From assembly GCA_963677395.2 (NCBI GenBank), contig OY781965.2, positions 310,001 through 374,000 of the forward strand: a stretch of DNA of 64,000 bases, given 5' to 3'. The stretch comes from G963667975 sp963677395 (GTDB lineage: Bacteria; Bacteroidota; Bacteroidia; Bacteroidales; G963667975). The position numbers and the translations under genes are program-made. The notes under the pieces are model-generated. The model worked only from the letters and a program-made list of their open reading frames with translations. It searched no databases and was not told the DNA's origin. Of the stretch, positions 8,197-17,034 are shown one piece after another; position 1 is the first letter of the stretch, and the number at the start of each line of letters is the position of its first letter.

Positions 8197-9201
8197 CTAC
8201 CTTATATTTAAAGAATAGGCAATAGCTTCGAGTTGCATCAGCAAGTCACGTTTAGCGTGACGAGGACTATATAAGTAGGCATCAATCATCAACGCACGCT
8301 TGTTCTTTTCATCTACCAGAACATAGTTGAGAAACGGACCACCCATAAAATCATGCTCAAGTCTCCATAAGCCTCTGGTTTCAACTGCATACAATCCATT
8401 CAGATTCATTGCTTTTGAAAAAGGAAGTTCAAATCGTTTTTCGCTAGTCATAAAAGAGCCATTACTCGGCCCAGGGATAAATGCCTTTGTAATTGAATCT
8501 CTGCGCTTTAAAATTTCTTTATTTTCAAAAATTGATGTATCAGAATAAGAAAAACTGTAAATAAGAATTCCCTGACTAAAGTCTTTAGCTTCTTTACGCA
8601 GCCAGCAGAAGTTGTCTTTTTTTATAGCAAAATTGAATCCTTCCGGAATAACCATATCCAGTTTGTACATATTTCTGAATTCGTTTTTCAGCTTTGAATT
8701 TTGAGTTTGCTTGAATGCATTGGTTATTCTTTCTCGTTCTGTTTGATAAAAGGTTTTTAAAATCAGTTCGCGCTTTTCGATAAAAAGCTTAAAGAAAGCA
8801 GCTTGCGAGCGAACAGAAAATTTGAATACATGCTGTGGTGCTGCCCAAAAATCCTTGCGAATCTGAAGTTCATCCTTTGGATTTTTTGATTTGATGTCAA
8901 TAATCAAAATATTACGATGATGCTGAAACATATCAGCATCCAAAAAAGTTTCTTCGGGTAAAGACGCTACATTGTAGATTGATTCCGGCTGATTTAAACC
9001 GGGCTGTATCTGAAGAAAGTATGCTCTGATTGAATCTCCAACAGCTCCAGACCATAAATTACCATCCGTAACAACTAACATTTCAAGTGTTTTACCGCCT
9101 GAAGATGGTTTGCCGTTTTCCTTCGTTGTACAGGAGGAAAATGGCAAACATAATGCAAGCAGTGCTGCTATAATCAATTTATTTAAGATTGAATTTTTCA
9201 T
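8197..9201 (-). CDS. DUF4837 family lipoprotein
   Basis: 334 residues from the ATG at 9201. An upstream in-frame ATG at 9252 would overlap the preceding permease gene and put the signal peptide 17 residues inside, so it is less likely. The N-terminus is a lipoprotein signal (M-K-N-S-I-L-N-K, hydrophobic core, lipobox F-S-S-C). The rest matches DUF4837, a Bacteroidota family of unknown function (L-V-V-T-D-G-N-L-W near residue 45, E-T-R-G-L-W in the C-terminal part). It starts 22 bases after the ABC permease gene on the same strand, so the two are probably co-transcribed. The function is not known. Confidence 0.8.
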   Translation of the reverse strand: MKNSILNKLIIAALLALCLPFSSCTTKENGKPSSGGKTLEMLVVTDGNLWSGAVGDSIRAYFLQIQPGLNQPESIYNVASLPEETFLDADMFQHHRNILIIDIKSKNPKDELQIRKDFWAAPQHVFKFSVRSQAAFFKLFIEKRELILKTFYQTERERITNAFKQTQNSKLKNEFRNMYKLDMVIPEGFNFAIKKDNFCWLRKEAKDFSQGILIYSFSYSDTSIFENKEILKRRDSITKAFIPGPSNGSFMTSEKRFELPFSKAMNLNGLYAVETRGLWRLEHDFMGGPFLNYVLVDEKNKRALMIDAYLYSPRHAKRDLLMQLEAIAYSLNIR

Positions 9202-9223
9202 ACTATGATAGGTTTGATATTCA

Positions 9224-10477
9224 TTACTGACCAGCATACCGAATCGCATCAACCGGATTGAGCCTTGAAGCTGACCATGCAGGAATAAATCCTGAAATCA
9301 ATCCAATTAATAATGAAACGCTGATTCCTAAAAATATATTTCCAAAGGTAAGAGAAATTGAAAAATCGAATCCATAAGTAACGATAAGGGTTCCCAAATA
9401 AACTAACAACAGCCCTATTAACCCTCCAAATAAAGAGAGAAATATTGCTTCGAACAAAAACTGAAGAAGAATGAAGTAATTTTTAGCGCCAATTGATTTC
9501 TGGATCCCAATAATATTGGTACGTTCACGTACAGACACAAACATGATGTTGGCAATTCCAAAACCACCAACAAGAAGTGAAAATCCACCAATAACCCATC
9601 CTATCAAACTAATCGCATTAAATAGTCCTTCAAAACTTTGAGTTATAAGACTGGGTTCGTTAATGGCAAAATTGTCATCAGCAGTGGGCTTTAACTTACG
9701 AATTGTACGTAAAATGCCTGTTAATTCGCTTTTTAATTCGGTATTGCTTATTCCCTTTTTTGCTCTAACTACCAATGTTGGCTGATACATCTCGTTGTCG
9801 ATATCCAAAAATGTTCGTGCATAATTCACCGGAATTAACACCTGAGAATCATTATTGTCTCCAAGCTTGTCACTTCCTTCTTTTTTAAAGACTCCAATAA
9901 CTTCCAGTTTACGGCCTGATACCCGAATTTCATTTCCCAAGGGATCCTGATCTCCAAATAGTTCTTTTGCCACATCTGCTCCGATAATGGCTACCGGTCG
10001 TCCATTATTAGATTCAGACATCGTAAAATAGCGTCCATTTTCAAGCTCGAAAAACATTGCTCTGTCATAATCTTTAGAAACCATTGCAAGAGAAACTCCT
10101 TCGTAGGTTTTTCCCATGAACTTTGCGTTCCGGCTGGTGAAAATCATGTAACAAACAGCATCAACAGCCTGACTTCTTTTCTCAATTTCTACCATCTCCT
10201 GATATTTCGGTTGGGGGCGATTCAGGTATTTCCACCAAGGATAATCACCGCCGAAGCCCCAGGGCCATTTCTGGACAAATACCACATTACTTCCTAAGGA
10301 TTCAATGCTGGTTTTGATTTTATTTTCGAGGGAATCGAATACCGTAAAAACCGAAATAATCGCAAATATCCCAATCGTAATCCCCGACAGGGTTAGGATA
10401 GTGCGAAGTTTATTTGCTACAATAGCTTGTAATGCAAATAAATAACTTTCTCTAAAAAGCCTTAAAAAGAGCATCAT
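9224..10477 (-). CDS. MacB/FtsX-type ABC transporter permease
   Basis: 417 residues with the four-helix MacB_PCD-FtsX layout: helix 1 at about 20-45 (T-I-L-T-L-S-G-I-T-I-G), a large periplasmic domain (50-270), then three helices at 285-310, 335-365 and 375-400, ending S-R-L-N-P-V-D-A-I-R-Y. R-E-R-T-N-I-I-G-I-Q-K-S-I-G-A is the coupling helix that contacts the ATPase. Such permeases work as mechanotransmitters with a separate MacB/LolD-like ATPase and often an HlyD protein, to move lipoproteins, peptides or drugs. No ATPase is encoded next to it, so its partner must lie elsewhere. It precedes the DUF4837 lipoprotein in the same transcription unit. Confidence 0.85.
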   Translation of the reverse strand: MMLFLRLFRESYLFALQAIVANKLRTILTLSGITIGIFAIISVFTVFDSLENKIKTSIESLGSNVVFVQKWPWGFGGDYPWWKYLNRPQPKYQEMVEIEKRSQAVDAVCYMIFTSRNAKFMGKTYEGVSLAMVSKDYDRAMFFELENGRYFTMSESNNGRPVAIIGADVAKELFGDQDPLGNEIRVSGRKLEVIGVFKKEGSDKLGDNNDSQVLIPVNYARTFLDIDNEMYQPTLVVRAKKGISNTELKSELTGILRTIRKLKPTADDNFAINEPSLITQSFEGLFNAISLIGWVIGGFSLLVGGFGIANIMFVSVRERTNIIGIQKSIGAKNYFILLQFLFEAIFLSLFGGLIGLLLVYLGTLIVTYGFDFSISLTFGNIFLGISVSLLIGLISGFIPAWSASRLNPVDAIRYAGQ

Positions 10478-10622
10478 AATCTGGTTATTCAGGATTTTTT
10501 CAGGCCTTACAAAGCCTTATACAAATATTGGTTCAACAACTTCAATTTTTTAATCTTCAAAGCTAAACTTCTTTTTACAAACAACGTAAATTTCGAACAA
10601 ATAATTTACTGACAGTATAAAA

Positions 10623-10652
10623 TTGCAAATTGGCTCTTTTTTCGTAACTTTG
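10623..10652 (+). promoter_or_regulatory. Promoter of purH
   Basis: TTG at 10623-10625, a 19-base spacer and a perfect TAacTTTG at 10645-10652. Transcription should start near 10659. This excludes the in-frame ATG at 10623 as start and supports a TTG start at 10692. Confidence 0.7.
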
Positions 10653-10691
10653 CATCAACCATTTGTTGAACATTTCAAAACCTGTAATTCC

Positions 10692-12209
10692 TTGAAAAAG
10701 ATTAAGAATGCATTGATTTCGGTTTACGCAAAAGAGGGTCTTGAACCCATTGTTCGTAAACTCGACCAGCTTGGAGTTTCCATTTATTCAACCGGAGGAA
10801 CCTATGACTTCCTGTTGAATCTTGGAATTAAGGCTCACACTGTTGAATCTCTTACTTCTTACCCTTCCATTTTAGGAGGCAGAGTAAAAACATTGCATCC
10901 AAAAGTATTTGGTGGAATCTTAGCCCGCAGGGAAAACCCGGAGGATCTGGAACAAATGAGACAATTTGATATTCCGGCTTTCGATTTAGTGATGGTTGAT
11001 CTCTATCCTTTCGAAAAAACGGTAGCTTCCGGAGCATCAGAAACAGATATTATCGAAAAAATTGACATCGGCGGAATTTCATTGATTCGTGCCGCCGCTA
11101 AAAATTTCAAGGATGTGGTGATTGTTCCTTCTGTTGATTGTTATCAGGAAGTTTACACTATTCTTGAAAAACAAAACGGAAGTTTCTCGTTGGAACAACG
11201 TCGTCATTTTGCAACACTTGCATTCCATATCTCATCACACTACGATACTGCTATTTTCAACTATTTCAATCAGGAAACAGCTCTTCCTTATTTCAAAGAA
11301 AGCACAACAGAATCAAAATCACTCCGTTATGGAGAAAATCCTCATCAAAAAGGAACCTTTTTTGGAAATATCAACAACTATTTTGATCAGCTAAACGGAA
11401 AAGAGATTTCATATAATAATCTTCTCGACATAGATGCTGCAATTTGCCTGATTGAAGACTTTAAAAAGCCTACCTTTGCTGTTATCAAACATAACAATGC
11501 CTGTGGGTTGGCAACCCGCGAAAATATTACCCAAGCCTGGGTTGATGCTCTTGCAGCAGATCCTGTTTCTGCGTATGGAGGTATTTTGGTTACCAACTGC
11601 ATCATTGATGAAAAAACCGCTTTGGAAATCAACAAATTATTCTTTGAAGTATTAATTGCGCCTGGTTTTGAAAATAATGCATTGGAAACTCTGAAATCCA
11701 AGAAAAATAGAATAATTTTGCAACGCAAAAAATTCAACCTGAGTAGCAAGCAGATAAAAACGGTATTAAACGGTTTTATTCAGCAGGAACGTGATACCAT
11801 TGTGGAACAACCTTCTGATATGACTCCTGTAACGCTTGTACTTCCGGATGAAATTCAATATCAGGATTTGGCTTTTGCCAATATTCTGGTTAAACATACC
11901 AAATCGAATGCGATTGTACTGGTAAAGAACAAACAGCTCTTAGCCAGTGGAGTTGGACAAACGTCAAGAGTAGATGCCCTGAAACAGGCCATTGAAAAGG
12001 CTCATACCTTCGGATTCGATCTAAACGATGCTGTTATGGCATCTGATGCTTTTTTCCCGTTTGCTGATTGTGTTGAAATAGCTCACAAAGCCGGAATTAA
12101 AGCAGTGATTCAGCCGGGAGGCTCAGTTCGTGACGAAGATTCGATAAATTATTGCAATGATAATGGAATCGCCATGGTATTTACCGGAAATCGTCATTTC
12201 AAACATTAA
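10692..12209 (+). CDS. purH: Bifunctional AICAR transformylase / IMP cyclohydrolase PurH
   Basis: 505 residues if translation begins at TTG 10692 (L-K-K-I-K-N-A-L-I-S-V), where family members begin; the only upstream in-frame ATG lies in the promoter. PurH catalyses the last two steps of IMP synthesis. The N-terminal MGS-like IMP cyclohydrolase domain shows S-T-G-G-T-Y, G-G-R-V-K-T-L-H-P and D-L-Y-P-F. The C-terminal AICAR formyltransferase domain shows R-Y-G-E-N-P-H-Q, K-H-N-N-A-C-G (with the catalytic Lys-His) and Q-P-G-G-S-V-R-D near the end. Length is standard. mreB follows after 60 bases in the same direction, as in many Bacteroidota. Confidence 0.95.
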   Translation: MKKIKNALISVYAKEGLEPIVRKLDQLGVSIYSTGGTYDFLLNLGIKAHTVESLTSYPSILGGRVKTLHPKVFGGILARRENPEDLEQMRQFDIPAFDLVMVDLYPFEKTVASGASETDIIEKIDIGGISLIRAAAKNFKDVVIVPSVDCYQEVYTILEKQNGSFSLEQRRHFATLAFHISSHYDTAIFNYFNQETALPYFKESTTESKSLRYGENPHQKGTFFGNINNYFDQLNGKEISYNNLLDIDAAICLIEDFKKPTFAVIKHNNACGLATRENITQAWVDALAADPVSAYGGILVTNCIIDEKTALEINKLFFEVLIAPGFENNALETLKSKKNRIILQRKKFNLSSKQIKTVLNGFIQQERDTIVEQPSDMTPVTLVLPDEIQYQDLAFANILVKHTKSNAIVLVKNKQLLASGVGQTSRVDALKQAIEKAHTFGFDLNDAVMASDAFFPFADCVEIAHKAGIKAVIQPGGSVRDEDSINYCNDNGIAMVFTGNRHFKH

Positions 12210-12269
12210 TTGTAACCAAATAAATACAATTAACGTAAACCAAACAGAAAACAACAGGAAATCAACAAT

Positions 12270-13292
12270 ATGGGACTTTTTTCATTCCTGACAAAAGAAA
12301 TCGCTATTGACTTAGGTACAGCCAACACTATTATTATTCATAATGATAAAGTAGTTGTTGACGAACCTTCTATCATTGCAATCGACCGCACTACCTCAAA
12401 AGTTATTGCAGTAGGAAAGAAAGCAATGATGATGCATGGCAAGACACACGAAAACATCAAAACCATCCGTCCGTTACGTGATGGTGTTATTGCTGACTTT
12501 CAGGCAGCCGAATACATGATTCGTGAAATGATCAAAATGATCAATCCGAAAAAGCCACTGTTTCCTCCTGCCTTGAAAATGGTAATTTGTATCCCTTCAG
12601 GGATTACCGAAGTAGAAGAGCGTGCAGTTCGCGATTCTGCCGAACAAGCCGGAGCCAAAGAAGTTCGTTTGATTCACGAACCAATGGCTGCTGCAATTGG
12701 TATTGGTATTGATGTTTTGGAACCAACCGGAAACATGGTTATTGATATCGGAGGGGGAACTTCCGAAATTGCGGTAATTGCCCTTGGTGGTATCGTATGT
12801 AATAAATCTATCCGTATTGCCGGCGACGATTTCAACTCCGATATTGAAGAACATATCCGTAAAACACACAACCTCCTCATCGGAGAACGTACAGCGGAAC
12901 GTATCAAAATAGAAGTAGGAGCAGCCTTACCCGAAATTGACAATCCACCTGAAGATTTTCTGGTTCAGGGACGTGACCTTCTCACAGGAACACCTCGTGA
13001 AGTAGCTGTTAATTATCAGGAAATTGCTCACGCTCTGGATAAATCCATTTCAAAAATTGAAGCTGCGGTATTGAATGCCCTTGAAATGACTCCTCCGGAA
13101 CTTGCCGCCGATATTCATCGTACCGGTATGCATCTTGCAGGTGGAGGCTCATTACTGCGTGGCTTGGATAAACGTTTATCCATCAAAACCAAGCTAAAAG
13201 TTCACATGACCGAAGATCCGCTTCGTGCTGTTGCCCGTGGTACCGGAATCGCTCTCAAAAACTTCGATAAGTTTACATTCCTTATTAAGTAA
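12270..13292 (+). CDS. mreB: Rod shape-determining protein MreB
   Basis: 340 residues of the actin-like MreB family. Nucleotide-binding motifs are visible: phosphate 1 near the N-terminus (I-D-L-G-T-A-N-T), phosphate 2 (V-I-D-I-G-G-G-T-S-E), and the adenosine motif (L-A-G-G-G-S-L-L-R-G). An amphipathic N-terminal stretch (M-G-L-F-S-F-L-T-K) can serve as membrane anchor. MreB filaments guide the elongasome (RodA, PBP2). In most Bacteroidota mreC, mreD, mrdA and rodA follow directly; here a palindromic element and unrelated genes follow, and mrdA-rodA are at 53.3-56.3 kb. It may be transcribed from the purH promoter, as no separate one is clear. Confidence 0.95.
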   Translation: MGLFSFLTKEIAIDLGTANTIIIHNDKVVVDEPSIIAIDRTTSKVIAVGKKAMMMHGKTHENIKTIRPLRDGVIADFQAAEYMIREMIKMINPKKPLFPPALKMVICIPSGITEVEERAVRDSAEQAGAKEVRLIHEPMAAAIGIGIDVLEPTGNMVIDIGGGTSEIAVIALGGIVCNKSIRIAGDDFNSDIEEHIRKTHNLLIGERTAERIKIEVGAALPEIDNPPEDFLVQGRDLLTGTPREVAVNYQEIAHALDKSISKIEAAVLNALEMTPPELAADIHRTGMHLAGGGSLLRGLDKRLSIKTKLKVHMTEDPLRAVARGTGIALKNFDKFTFLIK

Positions 13293-13312
13293 ATAAGAAT
13301 AAGCACAATAGT

Positions 13313-13451
13313 GAAAGGGGCTGTTTGAAAAGTCTCTCATTTATTAAAAGACTCCGACTCCGCTTAATATGACACCTATAATCCAATAAGTTGTCGTACT
13401 AAGCGGAGTCGAAATATATTAAGGTTGCGACTTTTCAAACAAACCCCTTTC
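13313..13451. repeat. Nested palindromic (MITE-like) element between mreB and LOG gene
   Basis: 139 bases with three nested inverted repeats: GAAAGGGG (13313-13320) with 13444-13451; GTTTGAAAAGTC (13323-13334) with 13429-13440; CGACTCCGCTTA (13355-13366) with 13400-13411. All arms pair perfectly, giving one long interrupted hairpin. There is no coding capacity. The outer arms resemble ends of small non-autonomous elements, and the inner arm resembles CGACTCCGCT-type repeats found between genes in Bacteroidota (from memory). It could also act as a terminator for mreB. It fills most of the 192-base gap. Confidence 0.6.
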
Positions 13452-13484
13452 ATCGTTTTTGTAAGAGAATTTAGCTAAAATAGA

Positions 13485-14102
13485 ATGGAAAAGGAATCTA
13501 TGTATCTCTTAAAATCGCTGAACCTGTTTTGTGGTTCATCTTCCGGAAACAATCCCGCACACGTTGAAGCGGCAAAAGAATTGGGAAAAATACTTGCACA
13601 AAACAATATTTCACTCATATTTGGCGGAGCTTCTGTAGGATTGATGGATGTTACTGCCAATGCTGTTCTTCAAAATGGAGGAAAGGCTATCGGCGTTTTT
13701 CCTGACTTTTTCCCAATAGGAGAAATTGCACATCAAAATCTTACCGAAATGATTTTTGTGAAAAGTATGGCAGAACGCAAATATAAAATGGCGGAGTTAT
13801 CCGATGCATTTCTTGCACTTCCGGGTGGCTACGGCACATTGGATGAACTTTTCGAAATGATGACTTTTTCGCAACTTGACCTTCACCGTAAACCTGTTGC
13901 AATTTTAAATTCCGACGGCTTTTACGATGGAATGCTTTCACAACTCTACCGTATGGAAAAGGACGGACTAATGAAACCGGCACACCGTCAAATGCTGCTA
14001 ACCGCAAATACAGTTCAAGGCGTTATGGATGCACTATGGACCTATGTTCCTCCGGCACAATCTCCCTGGATGCAAAAGGTAAATCACGCGAAATCAGAAT
14101 AG
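13485..14102 (+). CDS. LOG family (TIGR00730) Rossmann-fold protein
   Basis: 205 residues; an alternative ATG is five codons in, at 13500. The family signature is complete: F-C-G-S-S-S-G near the N-terminus, G-G-A-S-V-G-L-M-D, and the P-G-G-Y-G-T-L-D-E motif with the downstream Glu/Arg set. LOG proteins are nucleoside-5'-monophosphate phosphoribohydrolases that release the base; several make cytokinins or detoxify nucleotides. The Arg of M-A-E-R-K, needed for catalysis in LOG enzymes, is present. It is cytosolic. It lies 10 bases before the CWC-GNAT gene and is probably co-transcribed with it. Confidence 0.88.
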   Translation: MEKESMYLLKSLNLFCGSSSGNNPAHVEAAKELGKILAQNNISLIFGGASVGLMDVTANAVLQNGGKAIGVFPDFFPIGEIAHQNLTEMIFVKSMAERKYKMAELSDAFLALPGGYGTLDELFEMMTFSQLDLHRKPVAILNSDGFYDGMLSQLYRMEKDGLMKPAHRQMLLTANTVQGVMDALWTYVPPAQSPWMQKVNHAKSE

Positions 14103-14112
14103 ATCATAGATT

Positions 14113-14763
14113 ATGGAAAAGAAAGTATGTCCGGCTTGTGGAAATGAATTCAGCTGTTTACATACGACATGGTGTTGGTGTACAGCCTATAAACTAAGTG
14201 AAAATCAACTTATAGAGTTGAATTCACAATACAGCAATTGCTTGTGTTCCGATTGCATACAAGCGATGAATCCCGAACGTAACACACCGTCTGCTGACAC
14301 CTTTCAATTTAAACTTGCCAAAACAGAGGTCGATTACAAACTTGCTGAAGCACTGTTTCGTGAGTATGCTCTTCTGATTCAGTGTGAACATTGCTTTGTG
14401 CACTTCGAAGAAGAATTAAAGATTCTCAATCAAATGTATGGCGCTCCCAAAGGAGGAATAATTCTCGTGTGGGCTGGTAATGATGTGATCGGATGTGTTG
14501 CCATACGCAAGATGGAAGATGGCATTGCAGAACTAAAGCGCATGTATCTGAAGACGGAATTCCGTAATTTCGGTTTGGGCAAAAAACTGTTGGAAGAAGC
14601 AGAAATGCTGGCAAAATCGCTGGGCTATCATCATCTTTACCTCGATACTGTGCCAAAACTAAAGCCTGCCATTCATTTATATGAATCAGCAGGCTTCGGT
14701 AGATATACTCCTTTGTTCGAAAGCTCCGTGAATGGAATTATTTTCTTTCGCAAAGAGCTTTAA
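14113..14763 (+). CDS. Cysteine-rich CWC domain fused to GNAT acetyltransferase
   Basis: 216 residues with two parts. Residues 1-55 carry a cysteine-rich CWC-type motif: C-P-A-C-G near residue 6, then C, a C-W-C pair, and a later C-L-C-S-D-C, likely a zinc site. Residues 65-216 form a GNAT N-acetyltransferase fold: acceptor/linker region, V-I-G-C-V-A-I-R beta strand, then the acetyl-CoA loop R-N-F-G-L-G-K-K-L-L and a C-terminal Y-E-S-A-G-F. CWC proteins are normally stand-alone small proteins of unknown role; the fusion suggests a metal- or substrate-binding module for the acetyltransferase. The substrate is unknown. It follows the LOG gene by 10 bases. Confidence 0.8.
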   Translation: MEKKVCPACGNEFSCLHTTWCWCTAYKLSENQLIELNSQYSNCLCSDCIQAMNPERNTPSADTFQFKLAKTEVDYKLAEALFREYALLIQCEHCFVHFEEELKILNQMYGAPKGGIILVWAGNDVIGCVAIRKMEDGIAELKRMYLKTEFRNFGLGKKLLEEAEMLAKSLGYHHLYLDTVPKLKPAIHLYESAGFGRYTPLFESSVNGIIFFRKEL

Positions 14764-14769
14764 ATCTAT

Positions 14770-16857
14770 TTATTTTTTGTGTTTCTTTTCGAATTCCTGA
14801 ATACCTTCATTCAGGAAATTTACAAAGTTTTGCACATCCTTATCGTATGCTTTATTTTCTTTGGTAAGAATTGTTTCATCAGAATCCATCAATACATAGT
14901 AAGGCTGAGCATTCATATTAAAACGTGAAATCTGATAATTTATATTCTTTTTCCCTAACGTTTTAATTTCTTTTCCATCGACGGATTTTATCCATTCATT
15001 TTCAGGGAGATCAATAAAGTTTGCATCTGCATAAAGGGCTACCATTACAAACTTTTCATTCAGAATTTTCTTTACTTCCGGTTTGTTCCAAACGTTATTT
15101 TCCATTTCACGGCAGTTTGCACAGGTTTTTCCGGTAAAATCAACAAAGATGGGTTTGTTTACCTTTTTAGCATACGCTTTTGCTTCTTTCAAATCAAAGA
15201 AACCTTCGAATCCAGTTGGAAAATGAAGCTTGTCGGTATATTTACGGGATCCCAGGTCACTGGTTGGTGAATGAGATGCCGTACCCCCGTTTTCAACAAT
15301 AATTCTTTCAAAATCGAAATCCTGAGTTGTTAATGGTGGAACATAACCCGAGAGAACTTTTAGCGGTGCACCCCATAAACCAGGAATCATATATACTACA
15401 AATGAAAAAGTTACGATAGAAAGCATTAAGCGTGGAACCGTAATCACTTCTAATTCGCGATCACCTTTAAATTTCAGTTTTCCTAAAAGATAGAATCCAA
15501 GTAATGCAAATACAACAATCCAGAGTGCAAGATATACTTCACGGTCGAGGATTCCCCAGTTTGCACCTAAATCGGCAATGGAGAGAAATTTCAACCCTAA
15601 TGCGATTTCGAGGAACCCAAATACAATTTTCACAGTATTGAGCCAACTTCCCGATTTCAGCTTTTTTAAAAAAGAGGGAAACATTGCCAATAGAGAAAAT
15701 GGAATAGCGAATCCCAACGCAAAACCTAACATTGAAATCAAAAAAACAATACTATTTTCAGAACCAGAAGTTAGACCAAATAAAGCACTGCTAATAATTG
15801 GACCTGTACATGAAAACGAAACAAGAACAGTTGTTAAAGCAACAAAAAAAGTTCCCATGTAGCCCCCCTTATCCGCTTTCTCATCAGATTTATTGATAAG
15901 CCAATTTGGTAATGTTATTTCAAACAGACCAAAAAAAGAAAATGCAAATATTAGGAAAATAACAAAGAAAATTGTATTGGGAATCCAATGTGTACTTATT
16001 ATATACATTGCTTCTTTACCAAAAATCAAAGTTAAAATAAGACCTAGTACACCAAAAATTAATATAATAGATGCGCCAAAAAACAAAGAATGTTTCATTG
16101 CTTGAGATTGACTTTTACTACCCTTCATAAAAAAGCTGACCGTCATTGGCACCATAGGGAAAACGCAAGGAGTAATGATTGCAGCAAGTCCTGCTCCTAA
16201 CGAAATTAGAAAAATAACAAGTAATAAATTTGATTGTCCGCTATTTGATTTCCCTCTCAAAATATTTACTTCGGCTTTTGTTGTATCTTTTTTGCTTGCA
16301 ACTGTTGTTTTGACAGTAGTATCTACTTCCGTATCAGAAGTATCTTCTTTTGTAACCGTTGCCAATGCAACATCTGCTTCTGGATTACCTTTTACAGAAA
16401 ATGCGGCTTCGTTATCATTAAACGGTATGCAGGAGCCTTCGTTGCACACCATGTAATTGAATACACATTTAACCTTAAAATCGGTTTTACTAAGAATTTT
16501 TATTTTCTGTTTAAACTCAGCTTTACCATCGAAATACTTTACATTCATCTGAAACGTTTCGTCGAAGGTTAACTTCGGCTTGGTTTCGACTGGCTTTCCG
16601 TTAAGCTTGTAATTTTTACTTTTCTCGAAAATAAATTCGGTAGGCAGTGGGCCTCCCGGTTCGAGAAACTGAGAATAGAGATGCCATCCTTTATCAATTT
16701 TGGCAGTAAAAACAAGCTCAGATTCGCTGGACGAAAGCGTATTGGTTTTAAATGTCCATTTTACCGGATTCAAAATTTGCGCATTTAAAAGCGCCGGCAT
16801 CATAAGAATGAACAGTCCAATAACAATGGCCTTTTGCTTCATAATGAATGATTTCAT
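14770..16857 (-). CDS. dsbD: Thiol:disulfide interchange protein DsbD
   Basis: 695 residues with the three-part DsbD layout. Residues 1-26 are a signal peptide. About 27-155 are the periplasmic DsbD-alpha domain, with the pair of Cys in C-N-E-G-S-C. After a Thr/Lys-rich linker (165-205) come eight predicted membrane helices (about 210-500), with the electron-carrying Cys in T-P-C-V-F-P-M and S-C-T-G-P. Residues about 560-690 form a thioredoxin-like domain with the active site T-C-A-N-C. DsbD passes electrons from cytosolic thioredoxin to periplasmic thiol reductases and cytochrome c maturation. An ATG at 16842 is an alternative start. It is convergent with the GNAT gene, only 6 bases apart. 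Confidence 0.93.
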   Translation of the reverse strand: MKSFIMKQKAIVIGLFILMMPALLNAQILNPVKWTFKTNTLSSSESELVFTAKIDKGWHLYSQFLEPGGPLPTEFIFEKSKNYKLNGKPVETKPKLTFDETFQMNVKYFDGKAEFKQKIKILSKTDFKVKCVFNYMVCNEGSCIPFNDNEAAFSVKGNPEADVALATVTKEDTSDTEVDTTVKTTVASKKDTTKAEVNILRGKSNSGQSNLLLVIFLISLGAGLAAIITPCVFPMVPMTVSFFMKGSKSQSQAMKHSLFFGASIILIFGVLGLILTLIFGKEAMYIISTHWIPNTIFFVIFLIFAFSFFGLFEITLPNWLINKSDEKADKGGYMGTFFVALTTVLVSFSCTGPIISSALFGLTSGSENSIVFLISMLGFALGFAIPFSLLAMFPSFLKKLKSGSWLNTVKIVFGFLEIALGLKFLSIADLGANWGILDREVYLALWIVVFALLGFYLLGKLKFKGDRELEVITVPRLMLSIVTFSFVVYMIPGLWGAPLKVLSGYVPPLTTQDFDFERIIVENGGTASHSPTSDLGSRKYTDKLHFPTGFEGFFDLKEAKAYAKKVNKPIFVDFTGKTCANCREMENNVWNKPEVKKILNEKFVMVALYADANFIDLPENEWIKSVDGKEIKTLGKKNINYQISRFNMNAQPYYVLMDSDETILTKENKAYDKDVQNFVNFLNEGIQEFEKKHKK

Positions 16858-16879
16858 AGTGTATTATTTTCGTGGCGCA

Positions 16880-16887
16880 CAAATGTA
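16880..16887 (-). promoter_or_regulatory. -7 box for dsbD
   Basis: On the minus strand TAcaTTTG lies 22 bases before the dsbD start. The -33 element is unclear. Confidence 0.45.
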
Positions 16888-16958
16888 TATAATATATCCA
16901 ATAAACTAGATATGTAATTGTGGCATTTACGTTAAAATTATGTTATACACTTACTTAA

Positions 16959-17009
16959 AGAAGGTGAAAAACTAACCAAAATGGAAACTCTGTTAGTTTA
17001 TCACCTTCT
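16959..17009 (-). terminator. Terminator of the M1 peptidase gene
   Basis: Interrupted inverted repeat: AGAAGGTGA and ACTAAC arms (16959-16976) pair with 16992-17009, 26 bases past the minus-strand stop at 17035. Confidence 0.55.
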
Positions 17010-17034
17010 CATTTTTTAATATTTAGAAGTACCT

